Shown here piece by piece: positions 34,082 through 43,291 of a DNA stretch of 64,000 nt. Position 1 is the stretch's first letter. Every line of letters begins with the position of its first letter. The notes under the pieces are model-generated. The model saw only the letters and a program-made list of their open reading frames with translations. It was not told the DNA's origin and searched no databases. This DNA comes from Streptomyces sp. CG 926 (GTDB taxonomy: Bacteria > Actinomycetota > Actinomycetes > Streptomycetales > Streptomycetaceae), in the NCBI RefSeq assembly GCF_003148825.1, contig NZ_QGGZ01000019.1, forward strand, positions 1 through 64,000, given 5' to 3'. Both the position numbers and the translations under genes were made by a program.

Positions 34082-34927
34082 ATGTTCTTCTACAACTACA
34101 ACACCAGGACGGCTGCAACCGGGAAAATTGATGCTTCCGGCGCCTTCATCCACTTGCAGACATTCCCTGTCAATCAATTTGGGAAGTGGTCGCAAATCGC
34201 ATCCCTGGGCTGCGGTGTGCTCTTCTTCTACAACGACGAGGGGGCAAGCGTACTGTCAGCATCGGGCAGGGTGGATGGTGCCGGCGGCTACACCCATCTC
34301 AAGGACTATCCAGCCAATCAATTCGGGAAGTCCTTCAGCATCGTGCCACTTGGCGGGGGTCGCGTATTCTTCTACAACACCACAGGTGCCGCCAAAGTCG
34401 GCAAATTTGACACGAGCGGCAACTACACCAACCTGAAGGACTACCCGGCCGGGACGTTCGGGCAATGGACGAGCATCGTTCCTTTCGAGACGGGTGACAT
34501 ATTCTTCTATAATGGCGACTTTTCCGATGAGACCGGGACGCAGGCCGCGATCGGAAAGTTCGACTCCTCCGGCGCCTTTTCCCAGACCGCGAGCTTCCCG
34601 GTCGGTCAATTCGGAAAGTGGTCGACGATCAGTGCCCTCTCGGGCCGTTGGGCCCTCTTCCAGTACACCGACGGGGTGTCCTTCCCGCAAGCAACTGGAC
34701 AATTCACTTCCGCAGGCACGTTCAACCATAAAAAGAACGTCGCGCTAGGGCGATTCTGGGGCGCCACCCCTATCGACGACGGCAGCCAGCTCTTTCTCTA
34801 CAGCAGCGCCGGCAGTGATGGCGGGGCCTTCGTGAAAGCTGCGTCCGGACGAATGGATGCCGCCGGCGACATCAAGCTTCGGGATCTTGGCCCCTCATTC
34901 GATCGATGGAGCAACATCGTCGCTTGA
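34082..34927 (+). CDS. Six-repeat propeller-like protein
   Basis: A 281-residue protein made of six repeats of 45-51 residues: 1-46, 47-94, 95-139, 140-190, 191-236 and 237-281. Each starts with a strand like VFFYN, carries GxFDxxGxY in the middle and ends FGxWxxIVP. This fits a six-bladed beta-propeller, possibly a lectin of the tectonin/tachylectin style. No signal peptide. Asn/Phe-rich and lower in GC than its neighbours, so it was probably acquired. GAGGCAATC before the ATG supports the start. It has no partner gene. Confidence 0.75.
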   Translation: MFFYNYNTRTAATGKIDASGAFIHLQTFPVNQFGKWSQIASLGCGVLFFYNDEGASVLSASGRVDGAGGYTHLKDYPANQFGKSFSIVPLGGGRVFFYNTTGAAKVGKFDTSGNYTNLKDYPAGTFGQWTSIVPFETGDIFFYNGDFSDETGTQAAIGKFDSSGAFSQTASFPVGQFGKWSTISALSGRWALFQYTDGVSFPQATGQFTSAGTFNHKKNVALGRFWGATPIDDGSQLFLYSSAGSDGGAFVKAASGRMDAAGDIKLRDLGPSFDRWSNIVA

Positions 34928-35286
34928 TGGGGCCAGGTCGTCGCCAGGCGCCGAACCAGCGGCCGGCAGAGAGGAGATTGAGCTGCGTGCCGACGTGCCG
35001 TCGTGGCCGAAGGTGGCTTCGTGCCCGCCGCTGCCCGCGGCGGTACCGACACTGTGGGCCTGGGATTCGGAGAGGGACTGGTCCTCGGGTGGCGGCAGCA
35101 GGCCTGTCTCGCCCCATCGACCATCACCGTTTTGAGGTGGCCTGTTGGATCGGTAATCGGTGCGGTTGAGGGTCTGCCCGTTGCGTGGGCTGCTGTGGCG
35201 AGCGGCTCGGTGGCCCCGCCGCGAAGGCGCTGCCGGGTCGGCGTCCTCCGTCCCCTCGGCCCGGCAGGCCCTCGGGACGGGGACGT
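34928..35286. other. 359-bp gap, no gene seen
   Basis: A Ser/Gly-rich minus-strand frame runs through but has no credible start. Nothing recognised. Confidence 0.45.
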
Positions 35287-35889
35287 CTAGTACGGACCTC
35301 CGCGGAAGAGCAGGCTGCCGTGGTGGCGCGGGCGGTCCCCGCGGTCGTGCGCCGCGTCCGAGCGGTCGGTCGGCCTGTGCAGTTCGGCGAGGGCGCGCAG
35401 TCGGGCGAGGCCGGCCAGCACCTCGTCGCGGTGCGACGCGGACTTCATCCATGCCGGCAACCGGGCGAACATGGCCATGGTCGGCGAGGAGTGGTGCTCG
35501 CGGAGCCGGGCGCCCACGTACGCGGCAAGGGCGTCGACGTGTTCCACGTCGTAGGCCCACAGGATCCGCCCCGCGCAGCGCGCCTGGAGCCAGAGCGGCC
35601 GGCGGAAGAACGGGTCCTCGGTGCCGCCGACCACGGCGCCGACCAGTCCGGCACCCTTCTGTCCGGGCGCCCACTCGGCGACCGCTCCACAGCCGGCGCA
35701 GCTGAGGCGGCGGGGCTGGAAGAACAGGGCGCTGAAGTACTTCGGGGGTGCGAGACCGGGCCGCGGCACGACGGACGCGCGACCGCCGCACCCGGGACAC
35801 ACCACGAGTACCCGCCCGGTGAATTGGACCAGCCATACGCCCTCGTCGTGGTGACGGAGCGGTTCGGCGGGTACGGACTCGGAACTCAT
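35287..35889 (-). CDS. Hypothetical zinc-ribbon protein, 200 aa
   Basis: CPGCGG and CAGCGA (about 30-70) form a four-Cys zinc-ribbon site typical of nucleic-acid- or TFIIB-like ribbons. The second half is helical (DVEHVDALAAYVGARLREHH, later LARLRALAELHRPTDRS). Similar Streptomyces proteins with an N-terminal ribbon are of unknown function. It has a decayed paralogue at 31.24-31.58 kb. Confidence 0.78.
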   Translation of the reverse strand: MSSESVPAEPLRHHDEGVWLVQFTGRVLVVCPGCGGRASVVPRPGLAPPKYFSALFFQPRRLSCAGCGAVAEWAPGQKGAGLVGAVVGGTEDPFFRRPLWLQARCAGRILWAYDVEHVDALAAYVGARLREHHSSPTMAMFARLPAWMKSASHRDEVLAGLARLRALAELHRPTDRSDAAHDRGDRPRHHGSLLFRGGPY

Positions 35890-36162
35890 ACCGCCCACTC
35901 TGCCAGGGTGACCACCGCGCCGACGCAGCGTTGCGCCGCCCATCTCCTCGCAGGGGCGGGAGAACGCGTCGACGATGCTCCCAGACCTCGGCGCCCCGGA
36001 TCCCACCGGCCCCGGACAGGGCAGGGGAGAACAAGGGAGACAGCGACAACGAACAGCGATCGGGGCAACTGTCGGCAGGACAGGCGCAGTCGGCGACGCC
36101 CGATGTCCAGGGGGGTGTTCATCCCGCTCCTCGTCCTCGCCGGGGCCGGCGTGGCGATCGGC

Positions 36163-36573
36163 TCAGGAATCGAGGACGGCGGCGACGGCTTCGATCTCCA
36201 CGAGCTGGCCGTCGTAGCCGAGCACGGTGACACCCATCAATGTGCTGGGCACGTCGTGGTCACCGAACGCGTCGCGGACGACCTCCCACGCCGTCACCAG
36301 GTCCTCCCGCCGGTGAGAGGCGACGAGAACACGGGTGCTGATGACATCGTGCAGTGACGCGCCCGCGTCCGTCAGAGCGGTCCGCATGTTCTGCACCGCC
36401 TTGGCCGCCTGTCCCGCGACGTTCCCGATCGCCGCAGTGGAGCCGTCCTCGTTCAGAGGACATGCTCCGGCCAGGAAGATCAGCCGCGACTCGGCCGGGG
36501 CCGTGGCCGCGTAGGCGTACTCCGCGACATCGGACAGGGAGGCAGAGCGAATCAATGTGACAGCACGCGGCAC
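36163..36573 (-). CDS. RidA/YjgF family protein
   Basis: A 136-residue RidA-like protein. The conserved elements are LIFLAGACPLNEDG, NVAGQAAKAVQNMRTAL, ISTRVLVAS and GYDGQLVEIEAVA. The usual Arg that binds the imine carboxylate is in STRVLV. RidA proteins hydrolyse reactive enamines and imines from PLP enzymes. Stand-alone gene. Confidence 0.88.
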   Translation of the reverse strand: MPRAVTLIRSASLSDVAEYAYAATAPAESRLIFLAGACPLNEDGSTAAIGNVAGQAAKAVQNMRTALTDAGASLHDVISTRVLVASHRREDLVTAWEVVRDAFGDHDVPSTLMGVTVLGYDGQLVEIEAVAAVLDS

Positions 36574-36696
36574 GGGCGTCCTTCCGCAGCAGTTCCGGGG
36601 GCACTCAGGACCTTCTCAGAGGTCGGCTCCGCGTTCGACACATTTTCCTGGCCCGTCGACTCCCGTGATGGGCCACTGCCGTCGGCCGCCCGATCG

Positions 36697-36732
36697 TCGT
36701 ACCCCTCGTACCCCTCGTACCCCTCGTATCCC
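36697..36732. repeat. Four 9-bp tandem repeats TCGTACCCC
   Basis: Three perfect copies and a fourth with one change (TCGTATCCC) in the 339-bp gap 36574-36912, which otherwise holds only the likely promoter of the DUF4389 gene. Confidence 0.85.
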
Positions 36733-36912
36733 GCGTACCGCCCGAGACGCCTGCCCGCCTCCCGCCCTGAACGGGTTCCACACCGGGAGGCATTGGTTCC
36801 CCGTGGTCGTCAAGTCACGTGTCGTCCTGCCACGGGATTCCGGGTCATGACGCGCATCGGGCGCCGGGCCCCAATGGTCGTACGGCCCCTGCAGCGAAAG
36901 GACGTGCCCGTC

Positions 36913-37632
36913 ATGGTGACCGCTACCGCACATCCCCTGAGCGTCGAAGCGACGCCGGATCCCCGGCTCACCCGATGGATGTGGCTGGTGAAATGGATCC
37001 TCGCCATCCCGCACTACATCGTGCTGTTCCCCCTGCACATCGCCTTCGTGTTGCTGAGCGTCATCGCGTTCTTCAGCATCCTCATCACCGGCAGTTACCC
37101 ACGGCGACTCTTCGATTTCAATGTCGGCGTCATCCGCTGGAGCACGCGCGTCACCTACTACTGCTCGGCGGTGATGGCCACCGACGAGTACCCGCCGTTC
37201 ACGCTCCGAGAGACACCCGGCTACCCGATCCGCGTCGACATGGTCTATCCGCAGCAGCTGTCCCGCGGGCTGGTCCTGGTCAAATGGCTGCTGGTCGTCC
37301 CGCAGCTCCTCGTGATCACACTGCTGCTCACCAGCGGCCGGCGGGCGTACCAGTACCTCGACGACTACAGTCCCCTCTCCTCCGGTCTCGTCGGCCTGCT
37401 CTCCCTGGTCGCGATGGTGATCCTGACCTGTACCGGGAGCTATCCGAGGGGTTTGTTCGACCTCCTCGTGGGGCTGATGCGCTGGATGCTGCGGGTCCTC
37501 GTCTACGCGTCCCTCATGACCGACGAGTACCCCCCGTTCCGGCTCGACCTGGGAGGCGGCGAGCCCCTGGCAGGAGCGGTGGAACCGGTAGTCGGCGGCG
37601 ACACCCAGGGGGCTCCGGACCCGTTGCCGTGA
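36913..37632 (+). CDS. DUF4389 membrane protein
   Basis: A 239-residue protein with four hydrophobic segments in two duplicated halves. Each half carries the family signature: LVKWILAIPHYIVLFPLHIA and LVKWLLVVPQLLVITLLLT, followed by SYPRRLFDF and SYPRGLFDL, and DEYPPF twice. The internal duplication is clear. Function unknown. The ATG at 36913 follows GAAAGGA. Confidence 0.88.
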   Translation: MVTATAHPLSVEATPDPRLTRWMWLVKWILAIPHYIVLFPLHIAFVLLSVIAFFSILITGSYPRRLFDFNVGVIRWSTRVTYYCSAVMATDEYPPFTLRETPGYPIRVDMVYPQQLSRGLVLVKWLLVVPQLLVITLLLTSGRRAYQYLDDYSPLSSGLVGLLSLVAMVILTCTGSYPRGLFDLLVGLMRWMLRVLVYASLMTDEYPPFRLDLGGGEPLAGAVEPVVGGDTQGAPDPLP

Positions 37633-37652
37633 TCATCGCGGTGCCCGCGTGT

Positions 37653-37669
37653 CGGGGCGCGGCGCCCCG
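37653..37669. terminator. Hairpin between convergent genes
   Basis: CGGGGC-N5-GCCCCG lies 21 bp after the DUF4389 stop and before the MFS stop. Confidence 0.5.
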
Positions 37670-37748
37670 CGAGGATGCTCGTTGCGACGGGCGGGGCGAG
37701 CGCCGTCGCCTCCCCGGACCCGTGCCATGTCCTGCGGCGAGGAGAGGG

Positions 37749-39239
37749 TCACCGCGAGTCGGCCGGGGCCGCCTTCGCCACCGACAACGGCTCGGCGATG
37801 TCCTCCAGCGAGCGGCGTTCGGCCTTGACCGCCAGGAACACCGCCACGATGCCGGCGGCGCACATCAGCGCGGCGCCGATCCGGAAGGCGAGCGCCGTGT
37901 CGCCGACCACGCCCGAGGCGGTGAGGTCGGCGAAGATCAGCGGGCCGCTGATGCCGCCGGCCGCGGTGCCGAGGGCGTAGAAGAAGGCGATGGCCATCGC
38001 GCGGGTCTCCATGGGAAAGACCTCCGAGACGGTCAGGTACGCGCTGGAGGCTCCTGCCGACGCGAAGAACAACACCACGCACCAGCAGGCCGTCATGGTC
38101 GTCGCCGTCAGTGAACCCCGGTCGAACAGCCATGCCGTGCCGAACAGGAGCACGCCCGAGAGCAGGTAGGTGGAGGAGATCATGATCCGGCGCCCGAGCG
38201 TGTCGAACAGCTTGCCGAGCAGCAGGGGTCCGAGGAAGTTGCCCGCGGCGATGACGGCGAAGTAGTAGCCGGTGTTGCCCGTCGGTACGTCGAAGAACGT
38301 CGTGAGGATGGTGCCGAAGCCGAAGGTGATGGCGTTGTAGAGGAACGCCTGGCCGATGAAGAGGGAGAGGCCGAGGAAGGCGCGGCGCGGGTAGCGGCCG
38401 AAGACCGTCCTGGCGATCAGGCCGAAGCCGATGCTCCTGCGCTGGTGGACGGTGATCTCACCGGCCGGCGGCGGGAGGCGTTGGCCCTTCTCCCGCTCGA
38501 TCTGCTGCTCCACCGATGTCACCAGTTCCTCGGCGTCCTTGGACCTGCCGTGGATGAACTGCCAGCGCGGACTTTCCGGGACGTGCCGGCGGACCAGCAG
38601 GACGACCAGGCCGAGGACGACACCGAGCGCGAAACTGAGCCGCCAGCCGAGGTTCTCGGGGAAGATGTCGGTGTCCAGCATCACGACGGACAGCAGGGCG
38701 CCGCCGATCGCGCCCAGCCAGTAGCTGCCGTTGATGATGAGGTCGACGCGGCCCCGGTAGAGGGAGGGGATCAGCTCGTCGATCGCCGAGTTGATGGCCG
38801 CGTACTCGCCGCCGATGCCGAAGCCGGTGAGGAAGCGGAAGAGGAAGAACCACCAGGATTCGAAGGACAGCGCGGTCATCGCGGTGGCGCCCAGGTAGAC
38901 GACCAGGGTGACCATGAAGAGCCTCTTGCGGCCGTAGCGGTCGGTCAGCCAGCCGAAGAAGAGCGCCCCGGAGCAGGCACCTGCCACGTAGAGAGCGGCG
39001 GCGACGCCGGTGACCTGGGCGGCGGTGATGTCGAGGCCGCTGCCTTCCTCGGCGAGGCGGCCGGCGACGTTGCCGACGATGGTGACTTCGAGGCCGTCGA
39101 GGATCCAGACGGTGCCGAGGCCGATCACGATCATCCAGTGCCAGCGGGACCACGGCAGTCGGTCCAGGCGGGCCGGCACGGCCGTGGTGACGGTGCCCGT
39201 GGTGGCCGGCACGGGCACCGGCGACGAGTCGGATGCCAT
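37749..39239 (-). CDS. MFS transporter, metabolite:H+ symporter-like
   Basis: A 496-residue protein with 12 membrane segments. The loop 2-3 motif GWLTDRYGRKRLFM is classic MFS, with a second after helix 8 (GKLFDTLGRRIM) and a sugar-porter-type RHVPESPRWQ after helix 6. A long central loop of about 60 residues is charged. A sugar or organic acid is likely. GGAGGAACAGG precedes the ATG. It is divergent from the macrodomain fusion gene across a 359-bp gap (39240-39598) in which I see no other gene. Confidence 0.9.
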   Translation of the reverse strand: MASDSSPVPVPATTGTVTTAVPARLDRLPWSRWHWMIVIGLGTVWILDGLEVTIVGNVAGRLAEEGSGLDITAAQVTGVAAALYVAGACSGALFFGWLTDRYGRKRLFMVTLVVYLGATAMTALSFESWWFFLFRFLTGFGIGGEYAAINSAIDELIPSLYRGRVDLIINGSYWLGAIGGALLSVVMLDTDIFPENLGWRLSFALGVVLGLVVLLVRRHVPESPRWQFIHGRSKDAEELVTSVEQQIEREKGQRLPPPAGEITVHQRRSIGFGLIARTVFGRYPRRAFLGLSLFIGQAFLYNAITFGFGTILTTFFDVPTGNTGYYFAVIAAGNFLGPLLLGKLFDTLGRRIMISSTYLLSGVLLFGTAWLFDRGSLTATTMTACWCVVLFFASAGASSAYLTVSEVFPMETRAMAIAFFYALGTAAGGISGPLIFADLTASGVVGDTALAFRIGAALMCAAGIVAVFLAVKAERRSLEDIAEPLSVAKAAPADSR

Positions 39240-39598
39240 GGTTCCCTGTTCCTCCTTCTCGAACGCCCCCTTCTGCCCTGCCGGGTTCCCTCGAACCGGC
39301 CGGACATGCGGCCGCGGCCGCGTAGGGCTGCCCGCCCGGCCGCGCCACCCCGCGGCACGATGCCGGCGCCTCCCCCGCGTCCTGCCCGGCGGCGCACACC
39401 TCCCAGCTTGCGCGCGGACCCCGGACACACCCGCCGCGACACACCTGGCACCGCCCGCGCGGACCGCCGCGGCCGGGCCGCCGTGCCGTTCGCGCGGCTG
39501 TGACGGCCGCTCACCAGCCCTGCGGCCGAGCGTCGTTGTCAGTGGTGACGGCTACGTTCGTCGTGTTGCAAGGGGCGGTTTCCCGACAGGAGCGGACG

Positions 39599-41905
39599 AT
39601 GACCGAGAGCAGTGTTCAGCCCCCGCTGAGGGTGGTGCTGACCGATGTGAACGAGCACGTGGTGCAGGCGTGGCGGGCGGCGTTCGCGGACACCCCCGGC
39701 ATCGAGATCCGCAGCGGCTCGATCCTCGACGAGGACGTCGACGCCTGGGTCACCCCCACGAACTCCCGGGGACGGATGGACGGCGGCGTCGACGCCGCCG
39801 TCAAGCGCCACCTCGGATCCGGTATCCAGGTACGGGTACAGCGCGCGATCCGGGACCGGTTCGCCGGAGTCCTCCCGGTGGGCAGCGCGGTCTGCGTCCC
39901 GTCGGGCGCGGCCGTCCCCCGGTACCTGATCTCGACGCCGACCATGGTGCAGTCCTCGCAGAACGTCAGCGCCACCGTGAACGTGGCACTGGCCTGCGCC
40001 GCCGCGTTCCAGGCCGTTCACCGGCAGAACCGGCGGGCGCCCGGCAGCATCCGCTCCGTGGCCCTGGTCGGGATGGGTGCGCAGACCGGTCGGGTGCCGG
40101 CCCGGGTGTGCGCCAACCTCATGTGGACCGGCTACACCCTCTTCCACGACCACTGGTTCCAGGACGACGACGAGTTGCGCGCCACGATCGTCACGCAGCT
40201 GAACGGCATCGAGAACGCCCCCGTCGAGGAGCGGGTACGCATCGTGCCGCCGAAGCCTGTCGAGCCGGTCCCCGCCGGCCATCTCCCTTCCTCGACCACG
40301 ACGAACGAGAGCTCCTCTCCCATGACCGACGCGCACGACCCGCTGGCTCTGACCGAACTCTTCGACGGCGGCGGCGAACCCTGGCTTCCGCTGCTGAAGC
40401 CGGTCATCGAGGCGCTGCCGGACGCCCCGCGGTTCATCGGAAAGGGTCGCAGCCCCGAGGTCGTCCCGGTGCGTGAGCTGACCTTTCAGGCGCTCAAGCC
40501 CAACCCGCCGCACAAGTGGAAGGTCGTCGCCTTCGGCCAGAACCCCTACCCGCGGCCGGAGAGCGCGACCGGCATAGCCATGTTCGACAACACCTTCGGG
40601 GACTGGGAGGACAGCCAGTTCGGCCGGGTCGTCAGTATCCGCTGCCTCATCAAGGCGGCGGCGATGTGGAAGTACGGCATCGCCAAGAAGACGCCGATCG
40701 CCGAGGTGCGGGCGTTGCTGAAGGAGCGGGAGACCGTCCGGCCGCCGCAGTGGTTCCAGGCGATGCTCACGCAGGGCGTGCTGCTGCTGAACGCCTCCCT
40801 CACCGCCAGCGGTGACGGGGCGATGGGTGCCGACCGGCACACGGCGTTCTGGCGGCCCGTCGCCGAACGCATCGTCGAGGAGATCCTCAAGGCCAAGCAG
40901 GACGCGGACGAGGAGGACCGCGGGATCGTCTTCGCCTGGTGGGGGGCGCACGCCCGCAATCTCAAGCGGGTCGTCCTGCGACTGCAGGAGAAGTATCCGG
41001 ACGTCGAGGTCCGGCACATCGACCACGCGAACCCGGCGGCGCAGGGCGACATCTTCTGCGAGGGCGACCACTTCGCCCTGGTGAACGAGGCCCTCGCGTC
41101 GCTGGGCGCCGACCCGATCGACTGGCTGCCGAGCAAGGGGTGGGATCAGGGGGCGGCCGGCGCGGACGGAGGGGTCGCGGCACGCATGGGCGCCTTCATC
41201 GAGTCGACGATGAACCTGCACCAGCTGTACCTGGATCGGCTCACCGGCGTCAAGGACGAGGGCCTGGTCCTTCCCGCGATCACCGGCGTGTTCGACACCC
41301 CGCTGATGGATTTCCAGGAAGCCGTCGCACCCGTCGCCCGGACGCTGGCCGGGCTCACCGGACACATCGACCGCTCACGCGACTTCGGCAAGCGGCGGGC
41401 GGACGAGACGTCCGCCGGCCTGTCCGCCGACGCGATCGCCGCGCTCCACCTCTACACCTGCGAGTCCGCCTTCTACCGCGAGATCAACGCCGTCCTGCGC
41501 TCCCCGGACCGCACCGAGGTCACGCCCTACCTCCCGTACCTGCGACTGCTGTTCTCGGCGGTCTCGGGGCTGCCCGCGCACACGAAGCCGCTGTGGCGCG
41601 GTGTGTCCTTGGACCTGCGGGCGCAGTACCCGGTGGGCCGGACGGTCACCTGGTGGGGCGTCTCCTCGTGCACCTCACAGCTGCACGTCGCCCGGTCGTT
41701 CCTGGGCAGCCGCGGCAGGCGCACGCTCTTCGAGGTGACCCCCGCGAAGGCGGTCGGGATCAAGAGGTTCTCCGCGTTCACGGGCGAGGAGGAGTACATC
41801 CTCACCCCGGGCACGCAGCTGAAGGTGACGGACGTCAAGAGCGAGCGCAGCGGTCTGTGCACGGTCCGTCTGACCGAGGTCGACGACGCCTCCATGGTGT
41901 CCTGA
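39599..41905 (+). CDS. Macrodomain-UDG-like-ADP-ribosyltransferase fusion
   Basis: A 768-residue three-domain protein. Residues 1 to about 220 are a macrodomain (VTPTNSRGRMDGGVDAAVKR at 51-70, YLISTPTM), which binds or cleaves ADP-ribose. A Ser/Thr-rich linker follows (224-245). Residues 255-515 are a family-1 uracil-DNA-glycosylase fold: GQNPYP (313-318, canonical GQDPYH, so catalytic Asp is Asn315), LLNASLT (396-402) and HIDHANP (473-479). Residues 530-768 are an R-S-E ADP-ribosyltransferase: Arg667 in LWRGVS, SSCTS at 689-693 and GEEEY with Glu730/Glu732. AGGAG lies 7 nt before the ATG. An internal Met242 at the linker could reflect an old gene fusion. Monocistronic. Probably an NAD-dependent DNA-modifying or conflict protein (inference). 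Confidence 0.85.
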   Translation: MTESSVQPPLRVVLTDVNEHVVQAWRAAFADTPGIEIRSGSILDEDVDAWVTPTNSRGRMDGGVDAAVKRHLGSGIQVRVQRAIRDRFAGVLPVGSAVCVPSGAAVPRYLISTPTMVQSSQNVSATVNVALACAAAFQAVHRQNRRAPGSIRSVALVGMGAQTGRVPARVCANLMWTGYTLFHDHWFQDDDELRATIVTQLNGIENAPVEERVRIVPPKPVEPVPAGHLPSSTTTNESSSPMTDAHDPLALTELFDGGGEPWLPLLKPVIEALPDAPRFIGKGRSPEVVPVRELTFQALKPNPPHKWKVVAFGQNPYPRPESATGIAMFDNTFGDWEDSQFGRVVSIRCLIKAAAMWKYGIAKKTPIAEVRALLKERETVRPPQWFQAMLTQGVLLLNASLTASGDGAMGADRHTAFWRPVAERIVEEILKAKQDADEEDRGIVFAWWGAHARNLKRVVLRLQEKYPDVEVRHIDHANPAAQGDIFCEGDHFALVNEALASLGADPIDWLPSKGWDQGAAGADGGVAARMGAFIESTMNLHQLYLDRLTGVKDEGLVLPAITGVFDTPLMDFQEAVAPVARTLAGLTGHIDRSRDFGKRRADETSAGLSADAIAALHLYTCESAFYREINAVLRSPDRTEVTPYLPYLRLLFSAVSGLPAHTKPLWRGVSLDLRAQYPVGRTVTWWGVSSCTSQLHVARSFLGSRGRRTLFEVTPAKAVGIKRFSAFTGEEEYILTPGTQLKVTDVKSERSGLCTVRLTEVDDASMVS

Positions 41906-41914
41906 CACCCCGCC

Positions 41915-41932
41915 CGGCACGAGCCCGTGCCG
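41915..41932. terminator. Convergent terminator hairpin
   Basis: CGGCACG-N4-CGTGCCG followed by TTCC, between the fusion gene and the convergent P450 gene. Confidence 0.7.
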
Positions 41933-41935
41933 TTC

Positions 41936-43132
41936 CTAGGTGAGCGGCTGCGCGGTCTTGTAGTCCACCAGGAGCTCGAGCAGGCCTCGGGCTCGCAGGG
42001 ACCGTCGCCACCGGGGTTCGGTCTCCGCCGGAGCCAGGCTGCCGAACCGGTCGAGGAGTGCGGCCAGCGCGATCTCCACCTCGGCACGGGCCAGTGGTGC
42101 GCCCAGGCAGTAGTGGATGCCGTGTCCCAGTGCCAGGTGCCCGGACGTGTCCCGATCGAAGTCGAGCCGGTCGGGGTGCAGGAAGCGGGCGGGATCGCGG
42201 TTGGCCGCGGCGAGCGAGAGCAGGACGGTCTCCCCTGCCGGGATCGTCACGTCTGCGATGGTCATGTCCTCGGTGGCGAAGCGGCGGATCGCCAGGAGCG
42301 CCGGTCCTTCGTGGCGTGCCAGTTCCTCGACGGCCTCGGGAAGTTTCGAAGGGTCCAGGCGCAGGCGTGCCAGGTGATCGGGACGGGTCAGGAGCGCGTG
42401 GACGGCGTTGCCGATGAGCTGGACCGCGTTCTCGTAGCCGGCCGCGAGGATGAGGAAGGCGAGCGAGGTCAGTTCGTCTTCGCCGAGCCGGTCACGGTCG
42501 CCGTCGCCGTCGCGGACCGCGATCAGGTCGGAGAGCAGGTCGTCGGCAGGGTGGCGGCGTTTGTGTGCGATGAGTTCGGTGAAGAAGGCGAGCATGGCGC
42601 CGATCGCCTGCCCGGCGGCCTGGGGGCGGCCGGGGTCGGGTGCGATCAGCGTGTCGGTCCAGACGCGGAAGTCCCTGCGGTGGTCGTCCGGGATCCCGAG
42701 GAGGTCGCAGATGACGGCGATGGGCAAGGGAGCCGCGTAGGAGGCGATGAGGTCGGTTCGGCCTTCGGTGCCGAGTGCGTCCAGGAGTTCGTCCGCGGTC
42801 CGGCGGATCCCGGGGCGCATCGCTTCCACCCGGCGGGGCGTGAAGGCGCGGCCGACGAGCCTGCGAATGCGGGTGTGGTCGGGGGGATCCATGTTCAGAA
42901 GGTTCGTGTCCAGGGCCGGCGGCAGGGACAGGCCGCGATGCGCGCCCTGTGCGGCGTTGACCTTGTCGAGGGAGAGCCGTGGATCTGCGAGGGCCGAGCG
43001 TACGTCGTCGTACCGGGTGACCAGCCATGCCGGTTCGCCGGTGGCGCCTGCGACGCGCTGCACCGGAGCGGTGTCCCGCAGGCGCAGGTACGTCTCGTGC
43101 GGGTGATGTATGAGGTCGCCCTGAAGATCCAT
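41936..43132 (-). CDS. Cytochrome P450 with altered signature residues
   Basis: A 398-residue bacterial P450 with Cys342 in LGHGIHYCLG. The normally invariant Phe seven residues before the Cys is Leu335. The I-helix reads AGYEN (231-235) where AGxET/AGxDT is usual, so the proton-relay Thr is Asn. ExxR is E270-R273. Such changes are tolerated in secondary-metabolite P450s, and some catalyse unusual chemistry. No ferredoxin gene is adjacent. It converges on the macrodomain fusion gene. Confidence 0.9.
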   Translation of the reverse strand: MDLQGDLIHHPHETYLRLRDTAPVQRVAGATGEPAWLVTRYDDVRSALADPRLSLDKVNAAQGAHRGLSLPPALDTNLLNMDPPDHTRIRRLVGRAFTPRRVEAMRPGIRRTADELLDALGTEGRTDLIASYAAPLPIAVICDLLGIPDDHRRDFRVWTDTLIAPDPGRPQAAGQAIGAMLAFFTELIAHKRRHPADDLLSDLIAVRDGDGDRDRLGEDELTSLAFLILAAGYENAVQLIGNAVHALLTRPDHLARLRLDPSKLPEAVEELARHEGPALLAIRRFATEDMTIADVTIPAGETVLLSLAAANRDPARFLHPDRLDFDRDTSGHLALGHGIHYCLGAPLARAEVEIALAALLDRFGSLAPAETEPRWRRSLRARGLLELLVDYKTAQPLT

Positions 43133-43291
43133 GAGGTCACCCTAGTTGTCGTGCCGGCCCGGCAACGCGCCCGAGGTGGGGGGCTGTTCGGTGGACGACG
43201 TTGCCGTTTCGCCGTGCCGAGTGGCGACGCCGGACCCCGGGGCGCTGACGGAATCTCCCCTGCGGGGCGGGCAGTCGGTCGGGAACGGGCC

